Origin: Edaphobacter flagellatus
GTDB lineage: Bacteria > Acidobacteriota > Terriglobia > Terriglobales > Acidobacteriaceae
Direction of reading: 5' to 3'
Length of the DNA stretch: 64,000 nt
NCBI RefSeq assembly: GCF_025264665.1
Contig: NZ_CP073697.1
Span: 2,108,001-2,172,000, forward strand
Position numbers and translations under genes: made by a program. Within the stretch, counting starts at the first letter, position 1. Every line of letters starts with the position of its first letter. Shown here piece by piece: positions 1 to 8,848 of this stretch. Under the pieces are notes generated by a model. That model saw nothing but the letters and a program-made list of their open reading frames with translations, had not been told where the DNA came from and did no database searches.

Positions 1-1
1 T

Positions 2-34
2 CGCCGCGCCTTCGGCAAAGCGGCCGGCTACTGA
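2..34 (+). CDS. possible 3' end of an upstream gene
   Basis: Reading from base 2, ten sense codons (ending Gly-Tyr) precede a TGA at 32-34, in the GC-rich third-position pattern of neighbouring genes. This could be the tail of a gene that starts before the window. Ten codons cannot identify a family, and chance is a real alternative. Confidence 0.3.
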   Translation, partial: RRAFGKAAGY

Positions 35-120
35 GCGGTTTCTTTTTATTCGCTTTATTGCCTCTTTTCGATTCCGACCTGTATGCTTTGCACACAAGAT
101 CCCGTCGGAGCGCATACGCC

Positions 121-2145
121 TTGAATCGAGCACTCGTTCTTACTGCCACGCTTCTTATGTCCTCTGTGTCGTTCGCACAACCCTTCACCAACACGCTGAT
201 GCCACAGCCTTCGCACCTTACGGCAGGCGCGGGCGCATTTCCGTGGACCACCTCGGTCACGGTAGGCGTGACCCACTTCAGCGACCAGCGATTGAACGAT
301 GCGGTGGAGCACCTGCTGGAGCAGCTGGAGCGCAAGACCGGCGTGCCTCGTCAGCGCAGCATCATGACCAGCAGCGCCTCCAGCCTGGTGATCGACGTCG
401 ATGGGGCGGGCGAAACTGTTCAATCCATCGATGAGGACGAATCGTACACGCTGAGCGTCTCTGCCTCGGGCGTGAAGGTGCATGCCGCAACGGTAGTGGG
501 CGCGATGCGCGGCATGACGACACTGCTGCAGCTGGTTCAGGTGAGCGGCAACGGCTTCGTCGTTCCTGCGGTTGAGGTTCAGGACTCGCCCCGCTTTCGC
601 TGGCGCGGCCTGATGATCGATGCAGGCCGCCACTTCGAGCCGGTCGACGTCATCAAGCGCAACCTCGATGCCATGGCCGACGTGAAGCTCAACGTCTTCC
701 ACTGGCACCTGACGGAGGATCAGGGCTTCCGCATCGAGAGCAAGCTGTATCCGAAGCTGACCGGTTCGGGCTCCGACGGGCTCTATTACACGCAGGACGA
801 CGCCCGCGAGATTGTCGCTTACGCACGAGCACGCGGCATCCGCGTGGTGCCTGAGTTCGATATGCCTGGCCACACGCGCAGCTGGCTGGTCGGCTACCCG
901 GAGCTTTCGAGCGATCCGGGGCCGTATACGCTGCGTCGCGAGTTCGGCGTCGAAGCTGTTGCGATGGATCCGACCAAAGAGAGCACCTACCAGTTCATCG
1001 ATGCCTTCCTCGGCGAGATGGCGACCATTTTCCCCGATCCCTACCTGCACCTGGGTGGCGATGAGACTCCAGGGACGCAGTGGAAGAACAATGCGCGCGT
1101 TGTGGAGTTCATGAAGGCACACCACTTCAAGAACACCGAGGAGCTGCAAACGTATTTCTCGCAGCGTGTGCTGGAGATTGCCAAAAAGCATGGCAAGCAC
1201 ATGGTGGGCTGGGATGAGATTCTGAACCCGGCGCTGCCGACCGACGCCATCATTCATTCGTGGCGCGGTGCGAAGTCGCTGTCGGACGCCGTGCAACGCG
1301 GCAATCAGGGCATCCTCTCCAAGGGTTACTACCTCGATCACATCGACTCTGCGGAGGACTACTACCTCGTCGATCCTCTTCCCGCAGGGAACACGCTCAC
1401 GCCGGAGCAGAGCAAACTCATACTCGGCGGCGAGGCCTGCATGTGGGGCGAGCATGTGAACGAGCTCTCGATCGACTCGCGCATCTGGCCGCGCACCGCA
1501 GCGGTTGCCGAGCGCCTGTGGTCACCCGCGAATGTGCGCGACGTAGACGACATGTATCGCCGGCTCGCGGTCGAATCGCTGCGCATCGAAGCTGTTGCCG
1601 GAACAACGCATCTGTCGCACGAAGGTGCAGCGCTGCGCGAGCTTGCAGGCACAGAAGACATCGCGGCGCTGCGCACCTTCGCATCGGCGATACAGCCAGT
1701 GCCCTTTGGCGAGCGCTACCATCAGCAGCACACCTCGGCGCTGACACCGATGAACAACCTTGTCGACGCCGTGCGTCCTGATCCAGCTTTGCGCCATCAG
1801 GTGAATGTGCTGGTGCGCGAGCTGCTGAAATCGCCGAAGACGAACGCGGAGGCACGCACGCAGCTCAGCCATATCTTTGCTACGTGGGCAGCCGCTGTTC
1901 CCACGGTTGAGGCACAGATGAACAACGCTCCTCTGCTGGCCACGGCACGGCCTCGCGCCCAGCAGCTGGCAGCGCTGGCACGCACCGGTCAGCAGGCGTT
2001 GGATTATCTCACTGGCAGCAAGAAGGCTCCGGCAGGATGGAAGCAGTCGAAGCTGGCAGAGATTGAGGAAGCGAAAAAGCCGCAGTCGATCGTCCGCTTC
2101 ACCTTCCTCGATCCACTCCGCGATCTGGTGAATGCTGTGCAGTAG
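121..2145 (+). CDS. GH20 beta-N-acetylhexosaminidase, exported
   Basis: Glycoside hydrolase family 20 enzyme removing terminal N-acetylglucosamine or -galactosamine from chitin, peptidoglycan or glycan fragments. An N-terminal GH20b-like alpha/beta domain is followed by the TIM barrel. Visible motifs are HWHLTEDQGF around residue 195 and the catalytic Asp-Glu pair in LGGDETPG around residues 314-315, the Glu being the acid/base of substrate-assisted catalysis. I chose the TTG at 121 because GGAG lies ten bases upstream and translation from it gives a clean signal peptide ending SFAQ. The frame is open back to a TTG at 58, so a start 21 residues earlier is possible. The length of 674 residues suits the family. 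A strong hairpin follows. It probably acts in the periplasm or outside the cell. Confidence 0.93.
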   Translation: MNRALVLTATLLMSSVSFAQPFTNTLMPQPSHLTAGAGAFPWTTSVTVGVTHFSDQRLNDAVEHLLEQLERKTGVPRQRSIMTSSASSLVIDVDGAGETVQSIDEDESYTLSVSASGVKVHAATVVGAMRGMTTLLQLVQVSGNGFVVPAVEVQDSPRFRWRGLMIDAGRHFEPVDVIKRNLDAMADVKLNVFHWHLTEDQGFRIESKLYPKLTGSGSDGLYYTQDDAREIVAYARARGIRVVPEFDMPGHTRSWLVGYPELSSDPGPYTLRREFGVEAVAMDPTKESTYQFIDAFLGEMATIFPDPYLHLGGDETPGTQWKNNARVVEFMKAHHFKNTEELQTYFSQRVLEIAKKHGKHMVGWDEILNPALPTDAIIHSWRGAKSLSDAVQRGNQGILSKGYYLDHIDSAEDYYLVDPLPAGNTLTPEQSKLILGGEACMWGEHVNELSIDSRIWPRTAAVAERLWSPANVRDVDDMYRRLAVESLRIEAVAGTTHLSHEGAALRELAGTEDIAALRTFASAIQPVPFGERYHQQHTSALTPMNNLVDAVRPDPALRHQVNVLVRELLKSPKTNAEARTQLSHIFATWAAAVPTVEAQMNNAPLLATARPRAQQLAALARTGQQALDYLTGSKKAPAGWKQSKLAEIEEAKKPQSIVRFTFLDPLRDLVNAVQ

Positions 2146-2164
2146 TTCGGTCTCAATTACAAAA

Positions 2165-2200
2165 CAAACGCCGTGGCCCGCCGCCACGGCGTTTGTTTGT
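2165..2200. terminator. bidirectional intrinsic terminator
   Basis: Thirteen-base perfect stem (arms 2165-2177 and 2183-2195, loop CCGCC) with T-rich sequence on both sides. It sits between two convergent genes, the hexosaminidase and the alpha/beta hydrolase. Confidence 0.8.
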
Positions 2201-2206
2201 GCATCG

Positions 2207-3034
2207 CTACTTCAGAAAATCAACCAGCAGTGGATTCACCTTGTCGGCATGCGTCGTCAGCAGACCGTGTGGTGCGCCTTCGATAACGGCGAGTCTGCTG
2301 CCGCGAATCGCCCGCTGCAGTGGGCGTGCCGTGCCATCTATGGGCAACGTGCGATCTGCATCGCCATGGATGATCAGGGTTGGCACATCGATCCTGGCCA
2401 CATCGGGACGGAAGTCCGTCCACCATGTCTTCACGCAGCTCACCGTACCGACGGGCGAGGCCATCGCGCCGATGTTCCAGCTATAGCGCAGGTCCTCCTC
2501 GGTCAGCCGCGATCCCAGAAGCGTATCCGCGTTGTAAAAATTTTCGAGAAACGATGTGAGGAAGGTCAGCCGGTCCTTCTTCGCAGCCGCTTCCAGCGTT
2601 GCGCGCACGCTGTCCTCGACGCCTCCAGGATTCTCCGGCGACTTCAACAGAAAGGGTGGCGTTGCCGAGATGAAGACGGCCTTCTCAACATTGGTTGTGC
2701 CGAATCTGCCCATGAAGCGCGCTACTTCGCCGCCACCCATCGAAAAACCGACGAGGGAGAATCGCTTCAGGTTGAGGTGCTTCGTCAGCTTGCAGAGGTC
2801 CTCGGTAAAGACATCGTAGTTGTATCCCATCGAGGTCTGCGACGACTGCCCGAAACCGCGTCGATCATAGGTGATGACACGAAGGCCGGCATCGAGCAGC
2901 GCGGCAATCTGCTTCTCCCACGAGCGTCCGCTCAGGGGAAAACCATGGATCAGAATGACCGGCTTTCCTGTGCCATGGTCTTCGAAGTAAATCTGTATAT
3001 CACCTGCATCCCGTCCAACGGTAAGGTAGGGCAT
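2207..3034 (-). CDS. alpha/beta hydrolase, non-heme chloroperoxidase-like
   Basis: Alpha/beta-hydrolase fold protein of 275 residues resembling the cofactor-free haloperoxidase/esterase group. The nucleophile elbow GFSMGG gives Ser98, an acid is in HGDADRTLP (about Asp225 or 227), and His256 is in GAPHG. An oxyanion-hole HGFPLSG follows strand 3. There is no signal peptide, so it is probably cytoplasmic. The ATG at 3034 has GGAG in ACGGAGAGACGACC upstream; the open frame continues further but without a ribosome site. It is the last gene of a leftward run with the DUF1348 and SGNH genes, 86 bases after the former. The substrate cannot be told from sequence. Confidence 0.88.
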   Translation of the reverse strand: MPYLTVGRDAGDIQIYFEDHGTGKPVILIHGFPLSGRSWEKQIAALLDAGLRVITYDRRGFGQSSQTSMGYNYDVFTEDLCKLTKHLNLKRFSLVGFSMGGGEVARFMGRFGTTNVEKAVFISATPPFLLKSPENPGGVEDSVRATLEAAAKKDRLTFLTSFLENFYNADTLLGSRLTEEDLRYSWNIGAMASPVGTVSCVKTWWTDFRPDVARIDVPTLIIHGDADRTLPIDGTARPLQRAIRGSRLAVIEGAPHGLLTTHADKVNPLLVDFLK

Positions 3035-3120
3035 GGTCGTCTCTCCGTGCGCATCGTGGTCTGCGCAACTGTTGCGCAACATACTAAGACCGGATGTGGA
3101 TTCTGCCCAACAAAATTTCG

Positions 3121-3597
3121 TTACAGTCCCAGATCGCTTAAACCGGGGTGATCGTCGGGCCTGCGGCCCAGGGGCCAGTGATACAGGCGCTCCTCCTCTT
3201 TGATGGCCAGGTCGTTGATGCTCGCGTGCCGCCGCAGCATCAGGCCATTCTCGTCGAACTCCCAGTTTTCGTTGCCATAGCTCCGCCACCACTGGCCGTT
3301 GGCATCGTGGCACTCATAGGCGAAGCGGACGGCGATTCTCGCACCGTCGAAGGCCCATAGCTCCTTGATCAGGCGGTAGTCCAACTCGCGCGACCATTTG
3401 CGCGTAAGGAACGCCACAATCTCGTCGCGCCCGTTCACAAACTCCGACCGGTTGCGCCATCGGCTATCGACCGTGTAAGCCAGCGAGACACGCTGAGGAT
3501 CGCGCGTATTCCATCCATCCTCTGCCATGCGAACTTTTTTGATCGCGCTCTCGCGCGTAAAAGGCGGACCAATACGACCGGGGGCTTGCTGCGCCAT
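3121..3597 (-). CDS. DUF1348 / NTF2-like SnoaL-fold protein
   Basis: Protein of 158 residues matching DUF1348, a family with the NTF2/SnoaL cone-shaped fold. Recognisable family segments are the early Trp-Asn-Thr-Arg-Asp stretch, [10 protein letters not shown] around residue 45, the central Arg-Phe-Ala-Tyr-Glu strand, and the conserved Trp-Gly/Gly-Asn-Glu-Asn-Trp-Glu-Phe segment near residue 108. Family members are small stand-alone proteins of undetermined activity, some tied to polyketide-like or detoxification chemistry. It starts 11 bases after the SGNH hydrolase stop; its AAGGAGACAG ribosome site lies at that gene's 3' end, so the two are probably co-translated. No export signal is seen. 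Confidence 0.85.
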   Translation of the reverse strand: MAQQAPGRIGPPFTRESAIKKVRMAEDGWNTRDPQRVSLAYTVDSRWRNRSEFVNGRDEIVAFLTRKWSRELDYRLIKELWAFDGARIAVRFAYECHDANGQWWRSYGNENWEFDENGLMLRRHASINDLAIKEEERLYHWPLGRRPDDHPGLSDLGL

Positions 3598-3608
3598 GAC
3601 TGTCTCCT

Positions 3609-4376
3609 TTACTTCGCCAATGCCTGTGCGATGGCCTTTTCCGCAAGCGGTGACATCATCGCGTATCCCTTCGCGGTCGGATGGACGCCATCGGCTGCAA
3701 GCTCCGGGTCAAGTCCACCATTCGCATTCGCCATCGCTGCGTAGTAGTCGAGATACACCAGCCCCTCGCGCTCGCATAGCGCCTTCAGCCTGGCATTCAT
3801 CGCGCGAATCTTCTCCGCCGGCTGCACCTCGGGGCGCCAGCGATAATGGTCCGCCGGAAGAATCGATGCAATCACCATCTTGATATGGTTCACCTTCGCA
3901 ACCGCCACCATCGATGCGAAGTTGTCCTCGATCATCTCCGGCGTCGACGGGCCGGTGTTGCCCGCAATATCGTTTGTGCCGGCGAGAATCACCACCACGG
4001 CAGGCTTCAGATGCACGACATCCTGCTCGAACCGTACCAGCATCTGCGGCGTTGTCTGTCCGCTGATGCCGCGGCCGATGTAGCCTTTGCCGGGAAAGAA
4101 CTCGTCCGCATGCTGCGCCCATGCATCGGTAATCGAGTCGCCATAGAAGACGACGCGCTTCTCTCCCGCAGCAGGCGCAGGCAGCGCAGCATTGGCAGCG
4201 CGGTAGCGATCGAGTTGCGCCCAGTCGGCCAGCTTCTTCTGCATCGTGTCGATCTGTTTCTGCACATCAGGCGCAGCAGCCGTTGTGGCAGCGGGTGCTG
4301 CCGGAGCCGGAGTCTGCGCCGCTAACGTCATGCTCCCACACGCCATCACTGCCAACCAAACCGTTCGCATTCCCAT
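3609..4376 (-). CDS. secreted SGNH/GDSL-family esterase
   Basis: SGNH hydrolase of 255 residues. Family blocks are present: GDSIT with nucleophile Ser81, the block II Gly in GRGISGQ, GTND (residues 133-136), and the Asp229/His232 pair in DGVHP. A signal peptide of about 20 residues is followed by an Ala/Pro/Thr linker. I place the start at the ATG at 4376 because AAGGAG sits seven bases upstream; an earlier GTG at 4382 is too close to that site and an ATG at 4370 is more distant. Homologues hydrolyse ester bonds in lipids or acetylated polysaccharides. It is first in a probable operon with the DUF1348 and alpha/beta hydrolase genes, which suggests a small ester-degrading set. Confidence 0.9.
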   Translation of the reverse strand: MGMRTVWLAVMACGSMTLAAQTPAPAAPAATTAAAPDVQKQIDTMQKKLADWAQLDRYRAANAALPAPAAGEKRVVFYGDSITDAWAQHADEFFPGKGYIGRGISGQTTPQMLVRFEQDVVHLKPAVVVILAGTNDIAGNTGPSTPEMIEDNFASMVAVAKVNHIKMVIASILPADHYRWRPEVQPAEKIRAMNARLKALCEREGLVYLDYYAAMANANGGLDPELAADGVHPTAKGYAMMSPLAEKAIAQALAK

Positions 4377-4485
4377 TCGCACGCTCCTTATTCTTGCAAG
4401 CCAGCATAAATCGCCTGTGCCCCACCATGCAGAATCCTGCATGGAAGATTCCACATGGCTGGTTGTTGTAACCTTGTGATTCATC

Positions 4486-5352
4486 ATGCAGCCCGGAATC
4501 TCCACTCACGTCTTCCTGTCGCAACGACTTCATCCGGGCCTGCTCGACGCGCTTCGAAGCTCAGGCGCTCGCACGATCGAGCTCTTCGCCGCACGCCACC
4601 ACTTCGACTACACCGACCGCGCGCAACTGCGTGAGATCGCCACATGGTTCCGAGATACCGGCACGGGCGCTACGCTGCATCAACCCATCTTCACGCGCGA
4701 GCAGTCGGAGAACTGGTCACGGCACGTGCCGGCGACGCTCTCGCTCATCGCACCGGAGAAGAGCTACCGCATCGACGCCATGGACGAGGTGAAGCGCGCG
4801 CTCGAGACCGCCGAGATGATTCCCGTCTCTGCGATCACGCTACACCTTGGCCTCAAGGACGATGCCTGGGACACGCGTGCCATCGAGAACTCGATGACCG
4901 CCATCGAGCATCTGAAGGCATTCGCGCATCCACTGGGAGTGAAGGTGCTGCTCGAAAATCTGCAGAACGATGTCACCACGCCGGAACATCTGCTGGAGAT
5001 TTTGAACGTCGGCCACTTCGACAACGTCGGCGTCACGCTGGACGTTGGCCACGCCTACCTCAGCGACACCGGCATCGACCAGGCCTTCGAGCTGCTGAAG
5101 CCGCGCATCGGCGAGCTGCACCTGCACGACAACCACGGCATGCGCGACGAACATCTCTGGCCCGGCTCCGGCGAGATGGACTGGGCGCACCTCGCAAAGC
5201 TGACGGCGACGCTGCCTGCCGAGATTCCCGGCATCCTCGAGATCGCACACGAGCTGAACGAAACTGCAGAGAACGTCACGGCAAAAGCGATCGCAGCCTT
5301 CGACCAGCAGGCACGCACCACGGACGGCCTTCTACAGTCGAACCCGAGCTAA
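4486..5352 (+). CDS. sugar phosphate isomerase/epimerase-like TIM barrel protein
   Basis: Xylose-isomerase-like TIM barrel (AP endonuclease 2 superfamily), 288 residues. Metal-binding positions seem present: the Glu in VLLENLQN around residue 164, Asp and His in TLDVGHAY around 187-190, His in ELHLHDNHG near 215, and a late Glu in ILEIAHE. Relatives isomerise or epimerise sugars or inositols. It is divergent from the SGNH operon, its start lying about 110 bases from that gene's start. No partner enzyme of a defined pathway is adjacent, so the substrate is open. No signal peptide is seen, so it should be cytoplasmic. Confidence 0.87.
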   Translation: MQPGISTHVFLSQRLHPGLLDALRSSGARTIELFAARHHFDYTDRAQLREIATWFRDTGTGATLHQPIFTREQSENWSRHVPATLSLIAPEKSYRIDAMDEVKRALETAEMIPVSAITLHLGLKDDAWDTRAIENSMTAIEHLKAFAHPLGVKVLLENLQNDVTTPEHLLEILNVGHFDNVGVTLDVGHAYLSDTGIDQAFELLKPRIGELHLHDNHGMRDEHLWPGSGEMDWAHLAKLTATLPAEIPGILEIAHELNETAENVTAKAIAAFDQQARTTDGLLQSNPS

Positions 5353-5359
5353 ACGTATT

Positions 5360-6178
5360 TCACCGCGAAGCCACAATCCCATACTTTTCTTCAAGAAATC
5401 GCTGTAATGCACGCGGCAGGGTGCCTGCCAGCTCCTGCCACGTCAACAGCTTCAGCCTGCTCTGAAAGCTCAGACTGCGCACGGCACGCATGACGCCGAA
5501 CCACTCCTCGACCAGGTCTCGCCGCCGCCCATCGCACAGCACCGCAAACGAGCAACCCTTGCTGTACGCAGCCAGCGCTCCACGAATCAACTGATACCCA
5601 CGCACGCATCCGTTGCCGCTGCGCTGTAACGTATCCACATCAAAGACTTCAGCCAGAGCGCTGTATCGAAGCAGCAGCCGCACTGGCGCTGTCTGGAAGC
5701 CGGTCTCTGTCAGCTTCGCCTCCACCAGCAGATCGCCCAGACACATATCGACCTCCGTGCGATCGATGCCTTTCTGTAACGGTATGCCGACACGAACACC
5801 AAACTCGGGCACCAATCCATGATCGACGCCAAGCAGCCCACACACCTCAGCGCGATGCAGCACGCGCGGACAACAGAAGATATTCATCAGCAGAGCATCT
5901 GAGCTGTTGGCGCAGTCCAGCTCATACCGCCTGCGATCCTGGGAACGCGGCACCCGCGCACTCGCCGTGTAACTCTTCTCCAGCCGCCGGGCCCACTCTG
6001 GCCTTGCGCAGATCGCACGATACGATGCCGCGTAGAAATTTCCATGGGCACCCTCGTCGCCGCGATAGATCACGCTGGCGACTTCGCCATACGTCATCTC
6101 ATGCTCGTGATCGACTGCGCGGGCAAGATTCCTCGCACTCAGCTCACGACGCAGCCCGCCACTCGAAAGCGCATCCAT
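5360..6178 (-). CDS. PD-(D/E)XK-like protein, putative restriction-endonuclease family
   Basis: A 272-residue protein with a candidate PD-(D/E)XK nuclease core: Asp144 in TEVDMCLGD, then Glu153-Ala-Lys155 in LLVEAKLTE. This is the expected spacing of the acidic beta-hairpin and E-x-K strand. From memory it resembles the PGN_0703-type putative restriction endonucleases, but I cannot check that. No methyltransferase, specificity subunit or known defence gene is nearby. Several Cys lie near the middle (Phe-Cys-Cys-Pro at about 101-104). It is convergent with the preceding gene, the stops being eight bases apart, and divergent from asnS. Base composition matches its neighbours, so there is no sign of recent transfer. 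The fold assignment is inference from one motif. Confidence 0.65.
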   Translation of the reverse strand: MDALSSGGLRRELSARNLARAVDHEHEMTYGEVASVIYRGDEGAHGNFYAASYRAICARPEWARRLEKSYTASARVPRSQDRRRYELDCANSSDALLMNIFCCPRVLHRAEVCGLLGVDHGLVPEFGVRVGIPLQKGIDRTEVDMCLGDLLVEAKLTETGFQTAPVRLLLRYSALAEVFDVDTLQRSGNGCVRGYQLIRGALAAYSKGCSFAVLCDGRRRDLVEEWFGVMRAVRSLSFQSRLKLLTWQELAGTLPRALQRFLEEKYGIVASR

Positions 6179-6261
6179 GCTGAAATCATATACGAATAAA
6201 AAGCGAATATTTCACTCTGCCGAATCCGGTACTCTATAACGCGGAAGGTAGAAACCGCATC

Positions 6262-7656
6262 ATGTCCGAGAACACTGCCGCAGCAACCACTCCCACCGTC
6301 ACCATTGCCACTATCGGCCAGCACGAAGGCCAGGTCATCACCCTGCGTGGCTGGCTCTACAACATCCGCTCCTCGGGTAAGCTGCTCTTCCCCACCTTCC
6401 GCGACGGCACCGGCACCATCCAGGGCATCGTGCCCAAAGCCGCCGTACCCGAAGAGGTCTTCGAAACTCTCAAGGCCCTCCAGCTCGAGTCCTCCGTCGC
6501 CGTGACCGGCCAGGTTCGCGCCGACTCGCGCGCGCCTTCCGGCTACGAGCTCGACGTGCAGAATGTTGAGGTCATCTCCGCCGTCTCCGCCGACGATCCC
6601 TACCCCATCACGCTCAAGGAGCACGGCGTCGACTTCCTGATGGAGCACCGCCACCTCTGGCTCCGCTCCCCGCGCCAGTCGGCGATCCTGCGCGTGCGCG
6701 CCACCATCATGCGCGCGGCAGCTGAGTACTTCGACACCAACGGCTTCATCCGCACCGATCCACCGATCCTGACTCCGAATGCCTGCGAGGGGACGAGCGA
6801 GCTCTTCGAAATGGACTACTTCGACGACGACAAGGCCTACCTCACGCAGTCGGGCCAGCTCTACATCGAAGCCACTGCGCTCGCGCTGGGCAAGGTCTAC
6901 AGCTTCGGCCCCACCTTCCGCGCGGAAAAGTCGAAGACGCGCCGCCACCTCACCGAGTTCTGGATGATCGAGCCCGAGGTCGCGCACCTCGAGCTCGACG
7001 GTCTGATGGATCTCGCCGAGGGGTTTATCACCCACATCGTCACTCGCGTGCTCGAGCAGCACCGGGCAGACCTGAAGGTCATCGGCCGCGATGTTGAGAA
7101 GCTCGAAGCCGTCATCGCCCCTGCTGCTACGAATGGTGCCGAAGGCGCGTCTGCCCCGCGCAATGGCTTCCCACGGCTTAGCTATGACCAGGCGCACGAC
7201 ATGCTCGAAAAGGCCTTCGCCGAAGGCAAGCTCGAAAACCCGCATAAGTACGGCGACGACTTCGGCAGCCCCGACGAGACCTACATCAGCAGCCAGTTCG
7301 ACAAGCCCGTCATGGTGCACCGCTACCCCGCGGCCTTCAAGGCCTTCTACATGCAGCCCGACCCGCACGATCCCACTAAGGCACTTTGTGTCGACGTGCT
7401 CGCCCCCCAGGGCTACGGCGAAATCATCGGCGGCTCCCAGCGCATCGACAGCTACGATCTGCTCAAGCAGCGCATCGAAGAACACCACCTGCCGCTCGAT
7501 GCCTTCAAGTGGTACTTAGACCTGCGCAAGTATGGAAGCGTCCCGCACGCCGGCTTCGGCATGGGCATCGAACGCGCCGTGGCGTGGATCTGCGGACTGG
7601 ATCATGTGAGGGAGACGATTCCCTTCGCGAGGACACTGAATAGGATTTATCCGTAG
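6262..7656 (+). CDS. asnS: asparaginyl-tRNA synthetase
   Basis: Charges tRNA-Asn with asparagine in the cytoplasm. An N-terminal OB-fold anticodon-binding domain (about residues 20-115, with [14 protein letters not shown]) leads into a class II catalytic domain. Motif 2 is visible in the Arg-Ala-Glu stretch near residue 215 and motif 3 as GFGMGIER near 433. The length of 464 is slightly above the usual figure because of an Ala/Gly-rich insertion around residues 285-300. The ATG at 6262 follows a GGAAGG purine stretch. gatB occurs in the same window, and many bacteria keep both an AsnRS and GatCAB; here GatCAB may mainly serve Gln-tRNA. It is divergent from the PD-(D/E)XK gene, with an 83-base shared promoter region. 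Confidence 0.97.
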   Translation: MSENTAAATTPTVTIATIGQHEGQVITLRGWLYNIRSSGKLLFPTFRDGTGTIQGIVPKAAVPEEVFETLKALQLESSVAVTGQVRADSRAPSGYELDVQNVEVISAVSADDPYPITLKEHGVDFLMEHRHLWLRSPRQSAILRVRATIMRAAAEYFDTNGFIRTDPPILTPNACEGTSELFEMDYFDDDKAYLTQSGQLYIEATALALGKVYSFGPTFRAEKSKTRRHLTEFWMIEPEVAHLELDGLMDLAEGFITHIVTRVLEQHRADLKVIGRDVEKLEAVIAPAATNGAEGASAPRNGFPRLSYDQAHDMLEKAFAEGKLENPHKYGDDFGSPDETYISSQFDKPVMVHRYPAAFKAFYMQPDPHDPTKALCVDVLAPQGYGEIIGGSQRIDSYDLLKQRIEEHHLPLDAFKWYLDLRKYGSVPHAGFGMGIERAVAWICGLDHVRETIPFARTLNRIYP

Positions 7657-7675
7657 GTTGCTTTTGCTCGAACAC

Positions 7676-8590
7676 TTATGACAATAACAACGTCGGACCC
7701 AGATCCAGATCGGGTGGGGGCACTACGCGATGAACCTTTAAGACAAAGTACTTTGGCATTGCCGCCTTCTCTTCGGCGTTGTAACTCGCTTCTATTTTTA
7801 GAGTGACCAACAACGATGAACCAGGCGGAACATCTACACGATGTTTACGATATTGTTCCACCCACTGCGCATCGAGCATTTTCGCTTCTATTGCTTTGCC
7901 CTGATATAGAAATTCCCATCGCGAATCACCCATAAATACGGGTTTTTTCACAAGCAATACTGCCTCAGAAGGTTCGCTTGGCAGACGTTCTGTTAACAAT
8001 GCATCTACAGATGCTTGTGATACAGATAGCCTTTTATTGAATTCAACTGCGGGTCTAGACGGAGCACTAAAAAAAACTTGATCTCCCGGCGCCAGAGGTT
8101 GCAAGGCTACCGATATCTCTAATATCTCAATTACTAGCAGCGTTCTTGACGGAGCCGCGTATATCGGAATCCCCTTAAGCTCCGTAGATTGAGCTTCTTT
8201 TTGTATCTCTTCGCTTAACTGAGATAGGCCCTTCTGATCATTGTCGATCGCCGTTTTATCTTCTAGGTATTTGAGAAGAAGATACTTCGCTGATACCAGA
8301 TATGTACCTAGTATCTTCTTCCAATCACCGCTCTTTAAAGCATCATCATCTACCGATTGCAGTACGGTCTTGAGCAGAATCTTTAAGGATCCCTCCTCAA
8401 CCCTTTCCAATGCGAGATGAGACCTTAGATTGACATCAAAACCTCGTACTAATTCTTGGTCAAATCTATTGAAGGCATTGATTAGCCCTATTGCAGTCCG
8501 AAATATTCGAGTTGCATCGCCTTCGCCATATGTGTAATCAAGAGTAATTGTGAAGTCTTCGATGATCTCTGAAACTATCGATTTGTTCAT
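7676..8590 (-). CDS. protein of unknown function, AT-richer than its surroundings
   Basis: I do not recognise this 304-residue protein. It has no signal peptide and no clear membrane segment. The N-terminal 120 residues look helical and contain KSGDWKKILGTYLV and LLLKYLED. A middle part rich in beta-prone hydrophobic runs follows, and the C-terminal 80 residues (VDVPPGSSLLVTLKIEASYN onward) look like a beta sandwich. Codon use includes many A/T-ending codons, unlike asnS next door, and the gene is visibly lower in GC, consistent with acquisition by transfer. It is convergent with asnS, 19 bases apart. AAGGAGAT lies well upstream of the ATG, so initiation is not obvious. An uncharacterised stress or defence role is possible but unsupported. 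Confidence 0.7.
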   Translation of the reverse strand: MNKSIVSEIIEDFTITLDYTYGEGDATRIFRTAIGLINAFNRFDQELVRGFDVNLRSHLALERVEEGSLKILLKTVLQSVDDDALKSGDWKKILGTYLVSAKYLLLKYLEDKTAIDNDQKGLSQLSEEIQKEAQSTELKGIPIYAAPSRTLLVIEILEISVALQPLAPGDQVFFSAPSRPAVEFNKRLSVSQASVDALLTERLPSEPSEAVLLVKKPVFMGDSRWEFLYQGKAIEAKMLDAQWVEQYRKHRVDVPPGSSLLVTLKIEASYNAEEKAAMPKYFVLKVHRVVPPPDLDLGPTLLLS

Positions 8591-8848
8591 TGCACGCCGT
8601 TATATCTTGGATCTCCTTGTAAAGAAAGAGAAAATTGGTAACCAAGTGCTCTATTCATGCGGTCTCATCCCATGAGTGAGGCATCACGCGAAGCTTGAAC
8701 TGGATTACTCTTTCTTCGTCAGATTCCCCGAATAAGAGCTTGTTCTCTCTCTTCCCCTGGACCAATGGCCCATGCCTGTAACAATTTTGGTGTACCGTAG
8801 CCGCGCTAAACTACCCCAACACCAAACGGCTCCCCAAAGGCGCACACT
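8591..8848. other. divergent intergenic region
   Basis: 258 bases between the starts of the AT-rich unknown gene and the metallophosphoesterase. It must hold both promoters. I see no strong hairpin, repeat or RNA gene in it. Confidence 0.5.

Noticed and set aside
3014..3313. Longer start for the alpha/beta hydrolase
   Set aside because: The extra 93 codons overlap the DUF1348 gene; the ATG at 3034 has a good ribosome site.
5360..6178. Complete restriction-modification system
   Set aside because: Only a possible nuclease is present; no methyltransferase or specificity gene lies within several kilobases.
6139..7488. 449-codon open frame opposite asnS
   Set aside because: Antisense shadow of a certain tRNA synthetase gene; no domain content.
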